Positions 55,101 to 62,225 of a stretch of 64,000 nucleotides of DNA are shown in pieces. Source of the DNA: Nakaseomyces glabratus (Eukaryota > Ascomycota > Saccharomycetes > Saccharomycetales > Saccharomycetaceae); contig NC_088951.1 in assembly GCF_010111755.1 (NCBI RefSeq), positions 463,800 to 527,799 of the forward strand, in the 5' to 3' direction. The translations under genes were made by a program, and so were the position numbers. A model generated the notes under the pieces. That model ran no database searches. It was not told where the DNA came from and was given only the letters and a program-made list of their open reading frames with translations. Numbering within the stretch: position 1 is the stretch's first letter; the number at the start of each line of letters is the position of its first letter.

Positions 55101-58100
55101 ACGATCGACAAGGGCAACGGTGACTTCGAGACAGACCTTGTTTCGCACATCACGACCAAGGACTCTGACGGCAAGCCTACCACGATCACCACCACCATCC
55201 CATTGAAGCCAAGTGATGCCGGCGAGGCCGACTACACCACCACCATTACTTCCGACGGTCACACCATCACAGAAGTAGTCTCCCACATCACCACCACTGA
55301 TTCAGACGGTAACACTGTTACATACACCACCACGATGGCCTCCTTCGATCAGGTAGACGACGGCGTGTACACGTCTGCTCCACCTTACTCACAGCCACCA
55401 GTTGTGACAACCACTGTGACGGAGGACGACGGTAGTAGCAAGACAGTTGTGATCTCTTACTCGCCATCTGAGGGCGAGGATGGGGTTACCCGTACAGGTA
55501 CCACCACTATCTCCACCATCACTGCTAGCGGCGAGGCCGACTACACGACGACGATCGACAAGGGCAACGGTGACTTCGAGACAGACCTTGTTTCGCACAT
55601 CACGACCAAGGACTCTGACGGCAAGCCTACCACGATCACCACCACCATCCCATTGAAGCCAAGTGATGCCGGCGAGGCCGACTACACGACGACGATCGAC
55701 AAGGGCAACGGTGACTTCGAGACAGACCTTGTTTCGCACATCACGACCAAGGACTCTGACGGCAAGCCTACCACGATCACCACCACCATCCCATTGAAGC
55801 CAAGTGATGCCGGCGAGGCCGACTACACCACCACCATTACTTCCGACGGTCACACCATCACAGAAGTAGTCTCCCACATCACCACCACTGATTCAGACGG
55901 TAACACTGTTACATACACCACCACGATGGCCTCCTTCGATCAGGTAGACGACGGCGTGTACACGTCTGCTCCACCTTACTCACAGCCACCAGTTGTGACA
56001 ACCACTGTGACGGAGGACGACGGTAGTAGCAAGACAGTTGTGATCTCTTACTCGCCATCTGAGGGCGAGGATGGGGTTACCCGTACAGGTACCACCACTA
56101 TCTCCACCATCACTGCTAGCGGCGAGGCCGACTACACGACGACGATCGACAAGGGCAACGGTGACTTCGAGACAGACCTTGTTTCGCACATCACGACCAA
56201 GGACTCTGACGGCAAGCCTACCACGATCACCACCACCATCCCATTGAAGCCAAGTGATGCCGGCGAGGCCGACTACACGACGACGATCGACAAGGGCAAC
56301 GGTGACTTCGAGACAGACCTTGTTTCGCACATCACGACCAAGGACTCTGACGGCAAGCCTACCACGATCACCACCACCATCCCATTGAAGCCAAGTGATG
56401 CCGGCGAGGCCGACTACACCACCACCATTACTTCCGACGGTCACACCATCACAGAAGTAGTCTCCCACATCACCACCACTGATTCAGACGGTAACACTGT
56501 TACATACACCACCACGATGGCCTCCTTCGATCAGGTAGACGACGGCGTGTACACGTCTGCTCCACCTTACTCACAGCCACCAGTTGTGACAACCACTGTG
56601 ACGGAGGACGACGGTAGTAGCAAGACAGTTGTGATCTCTTACTCGCCATCTGAGGGCGAGGATGGGGTTACCCGTACAGGTACCACCACTATCTCCACCA
56701 TCACTGCTAGCGGCGAGGCCGACTACACGACGACGATCGACAAGGGCAACGGTGACTTCGAGACAGACCTTGTTTCGCACATCACGACCAAGGACTCTGA
56801 CGGCAAGCCTACCACGATCACCACCACCATCCCATTGAAGCCAAGTGATGCCGGCGAGGCCGACTACACGACGACGATCGACAAGGGCAACGGTGACTTC
56901 GAGACAGACCTTGTTTCGCACATCACGACCAAGGACTCTGACGGCAAGCCTACCACGATCACCACCACCATCCCATTGAAGCCAAGTGATGCCGGCGAGG
57001 CCGACTACACCACCACCATTACTTCCGACGGTCACACCATCACAGAAGTAGTCTCCCACATCACCACCACTGATTCAGACGGTAACACTGTTACATACAC
57101 CACCACGATGGCCTCCTTCGATCAGGTAGACGACGGCGTGTACACGTCTGCTCCACCTTACTCACAGCCACCAGTTGTGACAACCACTGTGACGGAGGAC
57201 GACGGTAGTAGCAAGACAGTTGTGATCTCTTACTCGCCATCTGAGGGCGAGGATGGGGTTACCCGTACAGGTACCACCACTATCTCCACCATCACTGCTA
57301 GCGGCGAGGCCGACTACACGACGACGATCGACAAGGGCAACGGTGACTTCGAGACAGACCTTGTTTCGCACATCACGACCAAGGACTCTGACGGCAAGCC
57401 TACCACGATCACCACCACCATCCCATTGAAGCCAAGTGATGCCGGCGAGGCCGACTACACCACCACCATTACTTCCGACGGTCACACCATCACAGAAGTA
57501 GTCTCCCACATCACCACCACTGATTCAGACGGTAACACTGTTACATACACCACCACGATGGCCTCCTTCGATCAGGTAGACGACGGCGTGTACACATCTG
57601 CTCCACCTTACTCACAGCCACCAGTTGTGACAACCACTGTGACGGAGGACGACGGTAGTAGCAAGACAGTTGTGATCTCTTACTCGCCATCTGAGGGCGA
57701 GGATGGGGTTACCCGTACAGGTACCACCACTATCTCCACCATCACTGCTAGCGGCGAGGCCGACTACACGACGACGATCGACAAGGGCAACGGTGACTTC
57801 GAGACAGACCTTGTTTCGCACATCACGACCAAGGACTCTGACGGCAAGCCTACCACGATCACCACCACCATCCCATTGAAGCCAAGTGATGCCGGCGAGG
57901 CCGACTACACGACGACGATCGACAAGGGCAACGGTGACTTCGAGACAGACCTTGTTTCGCACATCACGACCAAGGACTCTGACGGCAAGCCTACCACGAT
58001 CACCACCACCATCCCATTGAAGCCAAGTGATGCCGGCGAGGCCGACTACACCACCACCATTACTTCCGACGGTCACACCATCACAGAAGTAGTCTCCCAC

Positions 58101-60083
58101 ATCACCACCACTGATTCAGACGGTAACACTGTTACATACACCACCACGATGGCCTCCTTCGATCAGGTAGACGACGGCGTGTACACGTCTGCTCCACCTT
58201 ACTCACAGCCACCAGTTGTGACAACCACTGTGACGGAGGACGACGGTAGTAGCAAGACAGTTGTGATCTCTTACTCGCCATCTGAGGGCGAGGATGGGGT
58301 TACCCGTACAGGTACCACCACTATCTCCACCATCACTGCTAGCGGCGAGGCCGACTACACGACGACGATCGACAAGGGCAACGGTGACTTCGAGACAGAC
58401 CTTGTTTCGCACATCACGACCAAGGACTCTGACGGCAAGCCTACCACGATCACCACCACCATCCCATTGAAGCCAAGTGATGCCGGCGAGGCCGACTACA
58501 CCACCACCATTACTTCCGACGGTCACACCATCACAGAAGTAGTCTCCCACATCACCACCACTGATTCAGACGGTAACACTGTTACATACACCACCACGAT
58601 GGCCTCCTTCGATCAGGTAGACGACGGCGTGTACACGTCTGCTCCACCTTACTCACAGCCACCAGTTGTGACAACCACTGTGACGGAGGACGACGGTAGT
58701 AGCAAGACAGTTGTGATCTCTTACTCGCCATCTGAGGGCGAGGATGGGGTTACCCGTACAGGTACCACCACTATCTCCACCATCACTGCTAGCGGCGAGG
58801 CCGACTACACGACGACGATCGACAAGGGCAACGGTGACTTCGAGACAGACCTTGTTTCGCACATCACGACCAAGGACTCTGACGGCAAGCCCACCACGAT
58901 CATAACAACTGTGACTTTAATAGAAGAACCAGATTACACATTTGTGTTTGTTTCTGATGGTCAAACGATCACAGCTGTTGTTTCTCATGTTACAACGACC
59001 AATGATAACGGTCAGACGGTCACCACTACTGTGACCGTTATGTCATATGATCAAGTAGGTGAAGGTGTATACACTTCTGCTCCTGCTTACTCGCAGCCCC
59101 CAGTAACTACGACAACTGTGAGTGCAGACACTACTACTGCCACTGTTGTAATTTCGTACTTCCCATCTATTGGCAACGATGGAGTCACCAGGACAGGTAC
59201 AACAACCGTCTCCACGGTATCTGTTGGAGGTGAAGCCGACTACACCACAACAGTCGACAGGGGCAATGGCAGTACCGAAACTGATGTCATTTCGCATATC
59301 ACCACTACCGACTCCAAAGGCAATCCTACAACAATAACCACCACAATAATCAATCCACCTGCACCTTCTGATCCTGTCACAAATGTGGGGTCTGATTACA
59401 CCACCACCGTGGTTTCGAACGGTCACACATTCACCGAGGTTGTATCCCACAGCACAGGTGCTGATGAGCACGGTCACACAATTGTTTCTACAGTAACAGA
59501 AACTCTAGGTGGCCAGAGTCATGGAAACACTGTCTCAAGTGCAACACCAGTCTCAACTGTATCTGGTGCAGGATCTAATGCTCCTGGAACAGCAGGTGTA
59601 GGTGGTATTGTCAACTCTCAGAAACTTCAGTCACAAAATGTGGCTGGCCAAGGGTCTGGCAACGAAAAACCAACACAAGCTGCTGGCACAGCCGGTGGTA
59701 GTGGCTCTGGTTCTGGTTCTGGTTCTGGGTCAGTGCACCAATCGGCAGGCAATATTGTACCATCTGGATCTCCATCTGTTCAGAATCCAATGGACACTGT
59801 ATCTCCAGTCAGTGGTATTCATAGTAGCCAAACACCACACTCTGTACCTTCACAAGCTCAACAACAAGGACAAGGACAAGGACAAGAACAAGAACCATCA
59901 TCACGTCAACAGGCAGCCACGACTGTGCTATCACCTTCTGGTTCCTCTGTTGACAACTTCGGCAGTGGATTCAGCAGCACGCAAACAGCTTCTGTCCTAC
60001 AGGGTAAGGGTGCTTCAATTAGAGTTGCTTCTTCCAGTATTTTATTCTCCATTATTGCAGTAATAGTTGTCGGTATGATCTAA
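33805..60083 (+). CDS. Giant GPI-anchored cell-wall adhesin locus (one gene, frame broken near 49 kb)
   Basis: I read 33805-60083 as one gene of 26.3 kb, about 8,760 codons. The two long frames (33805-49155 and 49026-60083) are the two halves of the same repeat array and are split only by damaged sequence at about 48985-49030. Order: signal peptide, beta-helix-like N-terminal domain, four SFFIT repeats (100 residues each), about 75 SHITT modules of 47 residues and 39 of 103 residues, diverged end repeats, a Ser/Gly/Gln-rich stalk and a C-terminal GPI signal. This is the plan of C. glabrata subtelomeric adhesin-like wall proteins, which are exported, glycosylated on Thr/Ser-rich repeats and linked to wall glucan. 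No PA14 lectin domain of the Epa type is seen. The 3' end faces the telomere. The true length is uncertain because the repeats may be mis-assembled. Confidence 0.85.
33868..34998 (+). other. N-terminal beta-helix-like domain of the adhesin
   Basis: Residues about 22-398. Successive short strands with alternating hydrophobic residues and turns at Asn/Gly/Asp (LVLKNSTLTLNNFMNI, ISLTDNSVLNINT, YSMVINGKVSIDNGSQFVF, GIFISKDSTMRITL, LVILGTLEVL) look like rungs of a right-handed beta-solenoid. This resembles the N-terminal domain of Awp-type and Hyr1/Iff-type fungal wall proteins. There is no Epa-type PA14 calcium-binding DD motif. DNA here is AT-rich, unlike the repeats that follow; the change is abrupt at about 34998. 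The family assignment is by pattern only. Confidence 0.55.
35119..36318 (+). repeat. SFFIT megasatellite, four 300-bp copies
   Basis: Copies start at 35119, 35419, 35719 and 36019. The first three, and the first ~250 bp of the fourth, are identical by eye; the fourth diverges from about 36275 into an AT-richer end. Each encodes 100 residues containing DWISFFITTDEKGD, the SFFIT motif that names this C. glabrata megasatellite. All lengths are multiples of three, so the frame is kept. Confidence 0.95.
41240..48984 (+). repeat. First copy of a 7.8-kb higher-order block within the SHITT array
   Basis: From the C module near 41445 the unit spacings are 591, 591, 450, four of 591, 873, four of 591. 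The same order recurs exactly 7790 bp downstream. The block ends in the damaged sequence at about 48985. Confidence 0.75.
48985..49034 (+). other. Damaged junction with a 15-C run and frameshift
   Basis: A B module that starts normally (about 48930) degrades from about 48984. It loses one T of GTTTCG, then bases in ACGACCAAGGAC, then becomes 15 consecutive C (49007-49021), then CAGCAGTGCGCGAGG. That last stretch looks like a degraded form of the C-module end (CACTGCTAGCGGCGAGG). Normal sequence resumes at the next B module. The interval is 34 bp short of 591, which shifts the frame. The pattern resembles low-quality sequence ends joined together. Confidence 0.85.
49026..60083 (+). CDS. Adhesin locus, 3' reading frame (repeats, stalk, GPI signal)
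   Basis: The frame opens within damaged repeat DNA and has no signal peptide. The nominal start at 49026 is a GTG, so it is a continuation of the upstream frame rather than a gene of its own. It carries SHITT modules to about 58900, then diverged copies (58905-59510). A stalk follows with a GSGSGSGSGS run (59699-59728) and a Gln/Gly run (59851-59893). The end is a hydrophobic tail (SSSILFSIIAVIVVGMI), preceded by small residues suitable for GPI attachment. The stop is TAA at 60081-60083. Confidence 0.8.
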   Translation: MREADYTTTIDKGNGDFETDLVSHITTKDSDGKPTTITTTIPLKPSDAGEADYTTTITSDGHTITEVVSHITTTDSDGNTVTYTTTMASFDQVDDGVYTSAPPYSQPPVVTTTVTEDDGSSKTVVISYSPSEGEDGVTRTGTTTISTITASGEADYTTTIDKGNGDFETDLVSHITTKDSDGKPTTITTTIPLKPSDAGEADYTTTIDKGNGDFETDLVSHITTKDSDGKPTTITTTIPLKPSDAGEADYTTTITSDGHTITEVVSHITTTDSDGNTVTYTTTMASFDQVDDGVYTSAPPYSQPPVVTTTVTEDDGSSKTVVISYSPSEGEDGVTRTGTTTISTITASGEADYTTTIDKGNGDFETDLVSHITTKDSDGKPTTITTTIPLKPSDAGEADYTTTIDKGNGDFETDLVSHITTKDSDGKPTTITTTIPLKPSDAGEADYTTTITSDGHTITEVVSHITTTDSDGNTVTYTTTMASFDQVDDGVYTSAPPYSQPPVVTTTVTEDDGSSKTVVISYSPSEGEDGVTRTGTTTISTITASGEADYTTTIDKGNGDFETDLVSHITTKDSDGKPTTITTTIPLKPSDAGEADYTTTITSDGHTITEVVSHITTTDSDGNTVTYTTTMASFDQVDDGVYTSAPPYSQPPVVTTTVTEDDGSSKTVVISYSPSEGEDGVTRTGTTTISTITASGEADYTTTIDKGNGDFETDLVSHITTKDSDGKPTTITTTIPLKPSDAGEADYTTTIDKGNGDFETDLVSHITTKDSDGKPTTITTTIPLKPSDAGEADYTTTITSDGHTITEVVSHITTTDSDGNTVTYTTTMASFDQVDDGVYTSAPPYSQPPVVTTTVTEDDGSSKTVVISYSPSEGEDGVTRTGTTTISTITASGEADYTTTIDKGNGDFETDLVSHITTKDSDGKPTTITTTIPLKPSDAGEADYTTTIDKGNGDFETDLVSHITTKDSDGKPTTITTTIPLKPSDAGEADYTTTITSDGHTITEVVSHITTTDSDGNTVTYTTTMASFDQVDDGVYTSAPPYSQPPVVTTTVTEDDGSSKTVVISYSPSEGEDGVTRTGTTTISTITASGEADYTTTIDKGNGDFETDLVSHITTKDSDGKPTTITTTIPLKPSDAGEADYTTTIDKGNGDFETDLVSHITTKDSDGKPTTITTTIPLKPSDAGEADYTTTITSDGHTITEVVSHITTTDSDGNTVTYTTTMASFDQVDDGVYTSAPPYSQPPVVTTTVTEDDGSSKTVVISYSPSEGEDGVTRTGTTTISTITASGEADYTTTIDKGNGDFETDLVSHITTKDSDGKPTTITTTIPLKPSDAGEADYTTTIDKGNGDFETDLVSHITTKDSDGKPTTITTTIPLKPSDAGEADYTTTITSDGHTITEVVSHITTTDSDGNTVTYTTTMASFDQVDDGVYTSAPPYSQPPVVTTTVTEDDGSSKTVVISYSPSEGEDGVTRTGTTTISTITASGEADYTTTIDKGNGDFETDLVSHITTKDSDGKPTTITTTIPLKPSDAGEADYTTTIDKGNGDFETDLVSHITTKDSDGKPTTITTTIPLKPSDAGEADYTTTIDKGNGDFETDLVSHITTKDSDGKPTTITTTIPLKPSDAGEADYTTTIDKGNGDFETDLVSHITTKDSDGKPTTITTTIPLKPSDAGEADYTTTITSDGHTITEVVSHITTTDSDGNTVTYTTTMASFDQVDDGVYTSAPPYSQPPVVTTTVTEDDGSSKTVVISYSPSEGEDGVTRTGTTTISTITASGEADYTTTIDKGNGDFETDLVSHITTKDSDGKPTTITTTIPLKPSDAGEADYTTTIDKGNGDFETDLVSHITTKDSDGKPTTITTTIPLKPSDAGEADYTTTITSDGHTITEVVSHITTTDSDGNTVTYTTTMASFDQVDDGVYTSAPPYSQPPVVTTTVTEDDGSSKTVVISYSPSEGEDGVTRTGTTTISTITASGEADYTTTIDKGNGDFETDLVSHITTKDSDGKPTTITTTIPLKPSDAGEADYTTTIDKGNGDFETDLVSHITTKDSDGKPTTITTTIPLKPSDAGEADYTTTITSDGHTITEVVSHITTTDSDGNTVTYTTTMASFDQVDDGVYTSAPPYSQPPVVTTTVTEDDGSSKTVVISYSPSEGEDGVTRTGTTTISTITASGEADYTTTIDKGNGDFETDLVSHITTKDSDGKPTTITTTIPLKPSDAGEADYTTTIDKGNGDFETDLVSHITTKDSDGKPTTITTTIPLKPSDAGEADYTTTITSDGHTITEVVSHITTTDSDGNTVTYTTTMASFDQVDDGVYTSAPPYSQPPVVTTTVTEDDGSSKTVVISYSPSEGEDGVTRTGTTTISTITASGEADYTTTIDKGNGDFETDLVSHITTKDSDGKPTTITTTIPLKPSDAGEADYTTTIDKGNGDFETDLVSHITTKDSDGKPTTITTTIPLKPSDAGEADYTTTITSDGHTITEVVSHITTTDSDGNTVTYTTTMASFDQVDDGVYTSAPPYSQPPVVTTTVTEDDGSSKTVVISYSPSEGEDGVTRTGTTTISTITASGEADYTTTIDKGNGDFETDLVSHITTKDSDGKPTTITTTIPLKPSDAGEADYTTTIDKGNGDFETDLVSHITTKDSDGKPTTITTTIPLKPSDAGEADYTTTITSDGHTITEVVSHITTTDSDGNTVTYTTTMASFDQVDDGVYTSAPPYSQPPVVTTTVTEDDGSSKTVVISYSPSEGEDGVTRTGTTTISTITASGEADYTTTIDKGNGDFETDLVSHITTKDSDGKPTTITTTIPLKPSDAGEADYTTTITSDGHTITEVVSHITTTDSDGNTVTYTTTMASFDQVDDGVYTSAPPYSQPPVVTTTVTEDDGSSKTVVISYSPSEGEDGVTRTGTTTISTITASGEADYTTTIDKGNGDFETDLVSHITTKDSDGKPTTITTTIPLKPSDAGEADYTTTIDKGNGDFETDLVSHITTKDSDGKPTTITTTIPLKPSDAGEADYTTTITSDGHTITEVVSHITTTDSDGNTVTYTTTMASFDQVDDGVYTSAPPYSQPPVVTTTVTEDDGSSKTVVISYSPSEGEDGVTRTGTTTISTITASGEADYTTTIDKGNGDFETDLVSHITTKDSDGKPTTITTTIPLKPSDAGEADYTTTITSDGHTITEVVSHITTTDSDGNTVTYTTTMASFDQVDDGVYTSAPPYSQPPVVTTTVTEDDGSSKTVVISYSPSEGEDGVTRTGTTTISTITASGEADYTTTIDKGNGDFETDLVSHITTKDSDGKPTTIITTVTLIEEPDYTFVFVSDGQTITAVVSHVTTTNDNGQTVTTTVTVMSYDQVGEGVYTSAPAYSQPPVTTTTVSADTTTATVVISYFPSIGNDGVTRTGTTTVSTVSVGGEADYTTTVDRGNGSTETDVISHITTTDSKGNPTTITTTIINPPAPSDPVTNVGSDYTTTVVSNGHTFTEVVSHSTGADEHGHTIVSTVTETLGGQSHGNTVSSATPVSTVSGAGSNAPGTAGVGGIVNSQKLQSQNVAGQGSGNEKPTQAAGTAGGSGSGSGSGSGSVHQSAGNIVPSGSPSVQNPMDTVSPVSGIHSSQTPHSVPSQAQQQGQGQGQEQEPSSRQQAATTVLSPSGSSVDNFGSGFSSTQTASVLQGKGASIRVASSSILFSIIAVIVVGMI
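49035..56775 (+). repeat. Second copy of the 7.8-kb higher-order block
   Basis: From the C module near 49235 the spacings are 591, 591, 450, four of 591, 873, four of 591, the same as from 41445, then one more 591, 450, 591 and 450 to the end of the array. The 873 intervals end at 46314 and 54104, again 7790 bp apart. Confidence 0.75.
58901..59510 (+). repeat. Diverged terminal SHITT copies
   Basis: A C-like module (58930-59235, with VVSHVTTTNDNG and VYTSAPAYSQPP), a B-like module (59236-59370, with VISHITTTDSKGN) and part of a C-like module (59392-59510, with EVVSHSTGADEHG) follow the uniform array. They differ at many silent and replacement positions, so they escaped homogenisation. Confidence 0.85.
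59511..60083 (+). other. Adhesin stalk and GPI-anchor signal
   Basis: About 190 residues rich in Ser, Gly, Gln and Thr, including a (GS) run and a QGQGQGQEQE run, end in the hydrophobic tail SSSILFSIIAVIVVGMI. The stretch before the tail (LQGKGASIRVAS) offers small residues for GPI attachment. DNA is again AT-richer than in the array. Confidence 0.85.
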
Positions 60084-60545
60084 AGTGTATTTGTTCTGTG
60101 AATGCCCAAGCCCAACATGTACAATATTACAAACGTTCGTCCAGCCATGATTTTTAGATAGGCTGTTTCTTTTATTATCGATAATGATAAAATGGATTGA
60201 TTATTGTCCAACAAAAAACAAAAAAAACTGAAAAAACACTAAAGTAAAAAAAAAACTGAAGCTTCCCTATATATATTTATTGTTCGTAATTTGGGGCTAT
60301 TATTTTTGTTTCAGGTACTGTTTTCTATATCTCATATTAATAATGTGAGCAGTATTATTCTCAAGAGTTTTTGTATATATTGTCTATTAGTTAACACTAT
60401 AATTACTTTTCTCTTCTAAAAGGTTTTATATTATTTTATGTCTTTATTATTGTATTGTGTGCGTCTTCCTGTTGTTGATGTTTCTTATATAATCTTGGTC
60501 AAGCATGGATTCGAGCCTGTGGGTTTAAGATTGAACTTCAAATGC

Positions 60546-60561
60546 TGCGAAAAACGCGAGA
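60546..60561 (+). repeat. Motif TGCGAAAAACGCGAGA, copy 1
   Basis: First of three exact copies of TGCGAAAAACGCGAGA in the subtelomere. The core GCG-AAAAA-CGC is an inverted repeat, which suggests binding by a dimeric or two-part factor. Confidence 0.8.
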
Positions 60562-61369
60562 TGTGATAGTGCACGGTAGTCATCTGACAGATTAAGTTAC
60601 CCTGATCAACAATCTGCTTTAGTTATTTGACGAAAAATATCGTGACCAATCGAAGTTACCCTGCCAGCATTTCCACAACAGTGCATCATACGATGTATGT
60701 TCAGATGACCATGGAAATATCGATGAACGAGTACTTACTTTTTCACCAACATCTAGGGAAGGTTTCCCTGGGTTGGCAATTTGGTTGAAGGATGTGGTGG
60801 CAAAGTTTTCATAATTACGCACTTGAGCACCCAAACATGAATTTCAAATTTTGTGATTCTTCAATTGTTTAAACGTATATGTGTGCCAGAATAGAAATAG
60901 TAAATATTAGTTACAGTACATGGTTTTACCAGTCAAAACTTATTGGTGAGTTTTTATTATACTGAAGGTATTGCTTCTTATAGCTTGTATTGTGAATCCA
61001 TATTTGGAGCAGTGGCGTAAATTAATCTGAAATGTTTTAAGATTTTGTTATAAATACCTGAAAGAACATAGTGTTGGACATTTCAAGATTACGTTACTTA
61101 ATTGACGAAATTTACACATGAACACAGAATTGTACAGCACCTTCTAAAAGATAAACAGAAGGGGCCGTTTATTCTTATTTACAAGCAACATTAATCAAAT
61201 ATGTAACTAATAAGTGCCTCATACATGCAGCTATTCTTTCTTTTACCTTTTTCTCCTACAAAAAAAGCCCTGTCTGAGGTGGTGGAATCACAGTAGCATG
61301 TCTCTGTTCTGAAATGCTATTGTTTTGACAGGGGACCCAGCTCAGTCCTGCAAGTCCAGATATCTAAGT

Positions 61370-61385
61370 TGCGAAAAACGCGAGA
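61370..61385 (+). repeat. Motif TGCGAAAAACGCGAGA, copy 2
   Basis: An exact copy. The flanks of copies 2 and 3 are also similar (TTG, then TTC, then ACGAG at the same spacing), so a ~75-bp segment seems to be duplicated in tandem with divergence. Confidence 0.8.
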
Positions 61386-61444
61386 CCTTGCATTCTACGA
61401 GACAGTCGACAAAGCAATTTGATTTACCCAGCCCCGTTGAGAGT

Positions 61445-61460
61445 TGCGAAAAACGCGAGA
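61445..61460 (+). repeat. Motif TGCGAAAAACGCGAGA, copy 3
   Basis: Third exact copy, 75 bp after copy 2 in the same orientation. Confidence 0.8.
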
Positions 61461-62101
61461 TGTTGTGTTCAACGAGGCGTTGTTGAAGTAGAACAACCAC
61501 TCTGTTCTAGAACAACAGTTCTTCCTGAAATGTTGCAGTTCATCTGAATGAATCTGAACTCTGACCAAGATTCATTGATGGGATTGATGGTGGGAGTTAG
61601 ACATACATGGTTTGCATTGTGAGATAGGATAATATTATGTATATATTAAGATGGTAATGTATTACTGTAATCTTGTAAGAGTGGAAACCATTGAAATACT
61701 CAAGACTTTTTCTACTGTAATATATCATTGGTTGAATACTATGCAGGAGGATGAAATGAACAATCCAGTCTATTTCATGAAGTTTTCTTGACTTTCCCAT
61801 ATATGCCTTGATCACTTGTCACCAGTATTTACTTTATCAACATTTACTTCACAATGATCATGAGATGCCGTTGTTACCATGATGTAGTTATTATGACTTT
61901 GTAGGATTCCCACATGTATTCCTGAAACAATGAGTTCCTCCACAACATAACACATATCAATGCAATATCATGTGTGATTTATAAATGCTTAGGAATACGA
62001 CGATATCTGTGCAGTATTTGTACCTAGAATATTACTTTTCTGTTTGTGATACATTTATGTTGAAGACAAAAACATCTTTGGAGAACAGATTTTCATCTTT
62101 T

Positions 62102-62225
62102 TTAGGGTTACATAGGGTATGGTAAAGCTCTTAGGGCATCATTAGGGTTTGAACTTTGTTTATTAGTCTGGGTAAGTAGGGTTTGCAGTTGTTAAAGTTA
62201 GGGTTAATTAGGGCTTTGTAGGGTT
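62102..62225 (+). promoter_or_regulatory. TTAGGG cluster (Tbf1-type sites)
   Basis: Five exact TTAGGG (62102, 62131, 62142, 62198, 62208) and three further TAGGGT (62113, 62177, 62219) fall in about 125 bp, about 700 bp from the telomeric repeats. In S. cerevisiae, subtelomeric TTAGGG repeats are bound by Tbf1 and act as boundary/anti-silencing elements. A similar role here is inferred. Confidence 0.6.

Larger units (their letters stand above)
36352..58900 (+). repeat. SHITT megasatellite array built from 141-bp and 309-bp modules
   Basis: Two modules, both with SHITT, make up the array. Module B (47 residues, 141 bp) starts DYTTTIDKGNGDF and contains LVSHITTKDSDGK. Module C (103 residues, 309 bp) starts DYTTTITSDGHTI, contains VVSHITTTDSDGN and ends ITASGEA. 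One to four B modules precede every C, so C-to-C spacing is 450, 591 or 873 bp. I count 39 C modules and about 75 B modules. Of the 38 C-to-C intervals, 28 are 591, seven are 450 and two are 873; one broken interval is 557. Copies are almost identical even at silent sites; exceptions seen are near 36488 and 57596. Confidence 0.95.

Noticed and set aside
36352..58900. CRISPR-like or non-coding satellite array
   Set aside because: The repeats are coding, in frame, without unique spacers, in a eukaryotic wall-protein gene.
49026..60083. Second, independent adhesin gene starting at 49026
   Set aside because: The nominal start is a GTG inside damaged repeat DNA, and there is no signal peptide or promoter. 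It is best read as the continuation of the upstream frame.
60490..60570. Possible tRNA on the minus strand (GGCTCGAATCC resembles a T-loop)
   Set aside because: The five-base stem next to the loop does not pair, and no acceptor stem or D-arm could be drawn.
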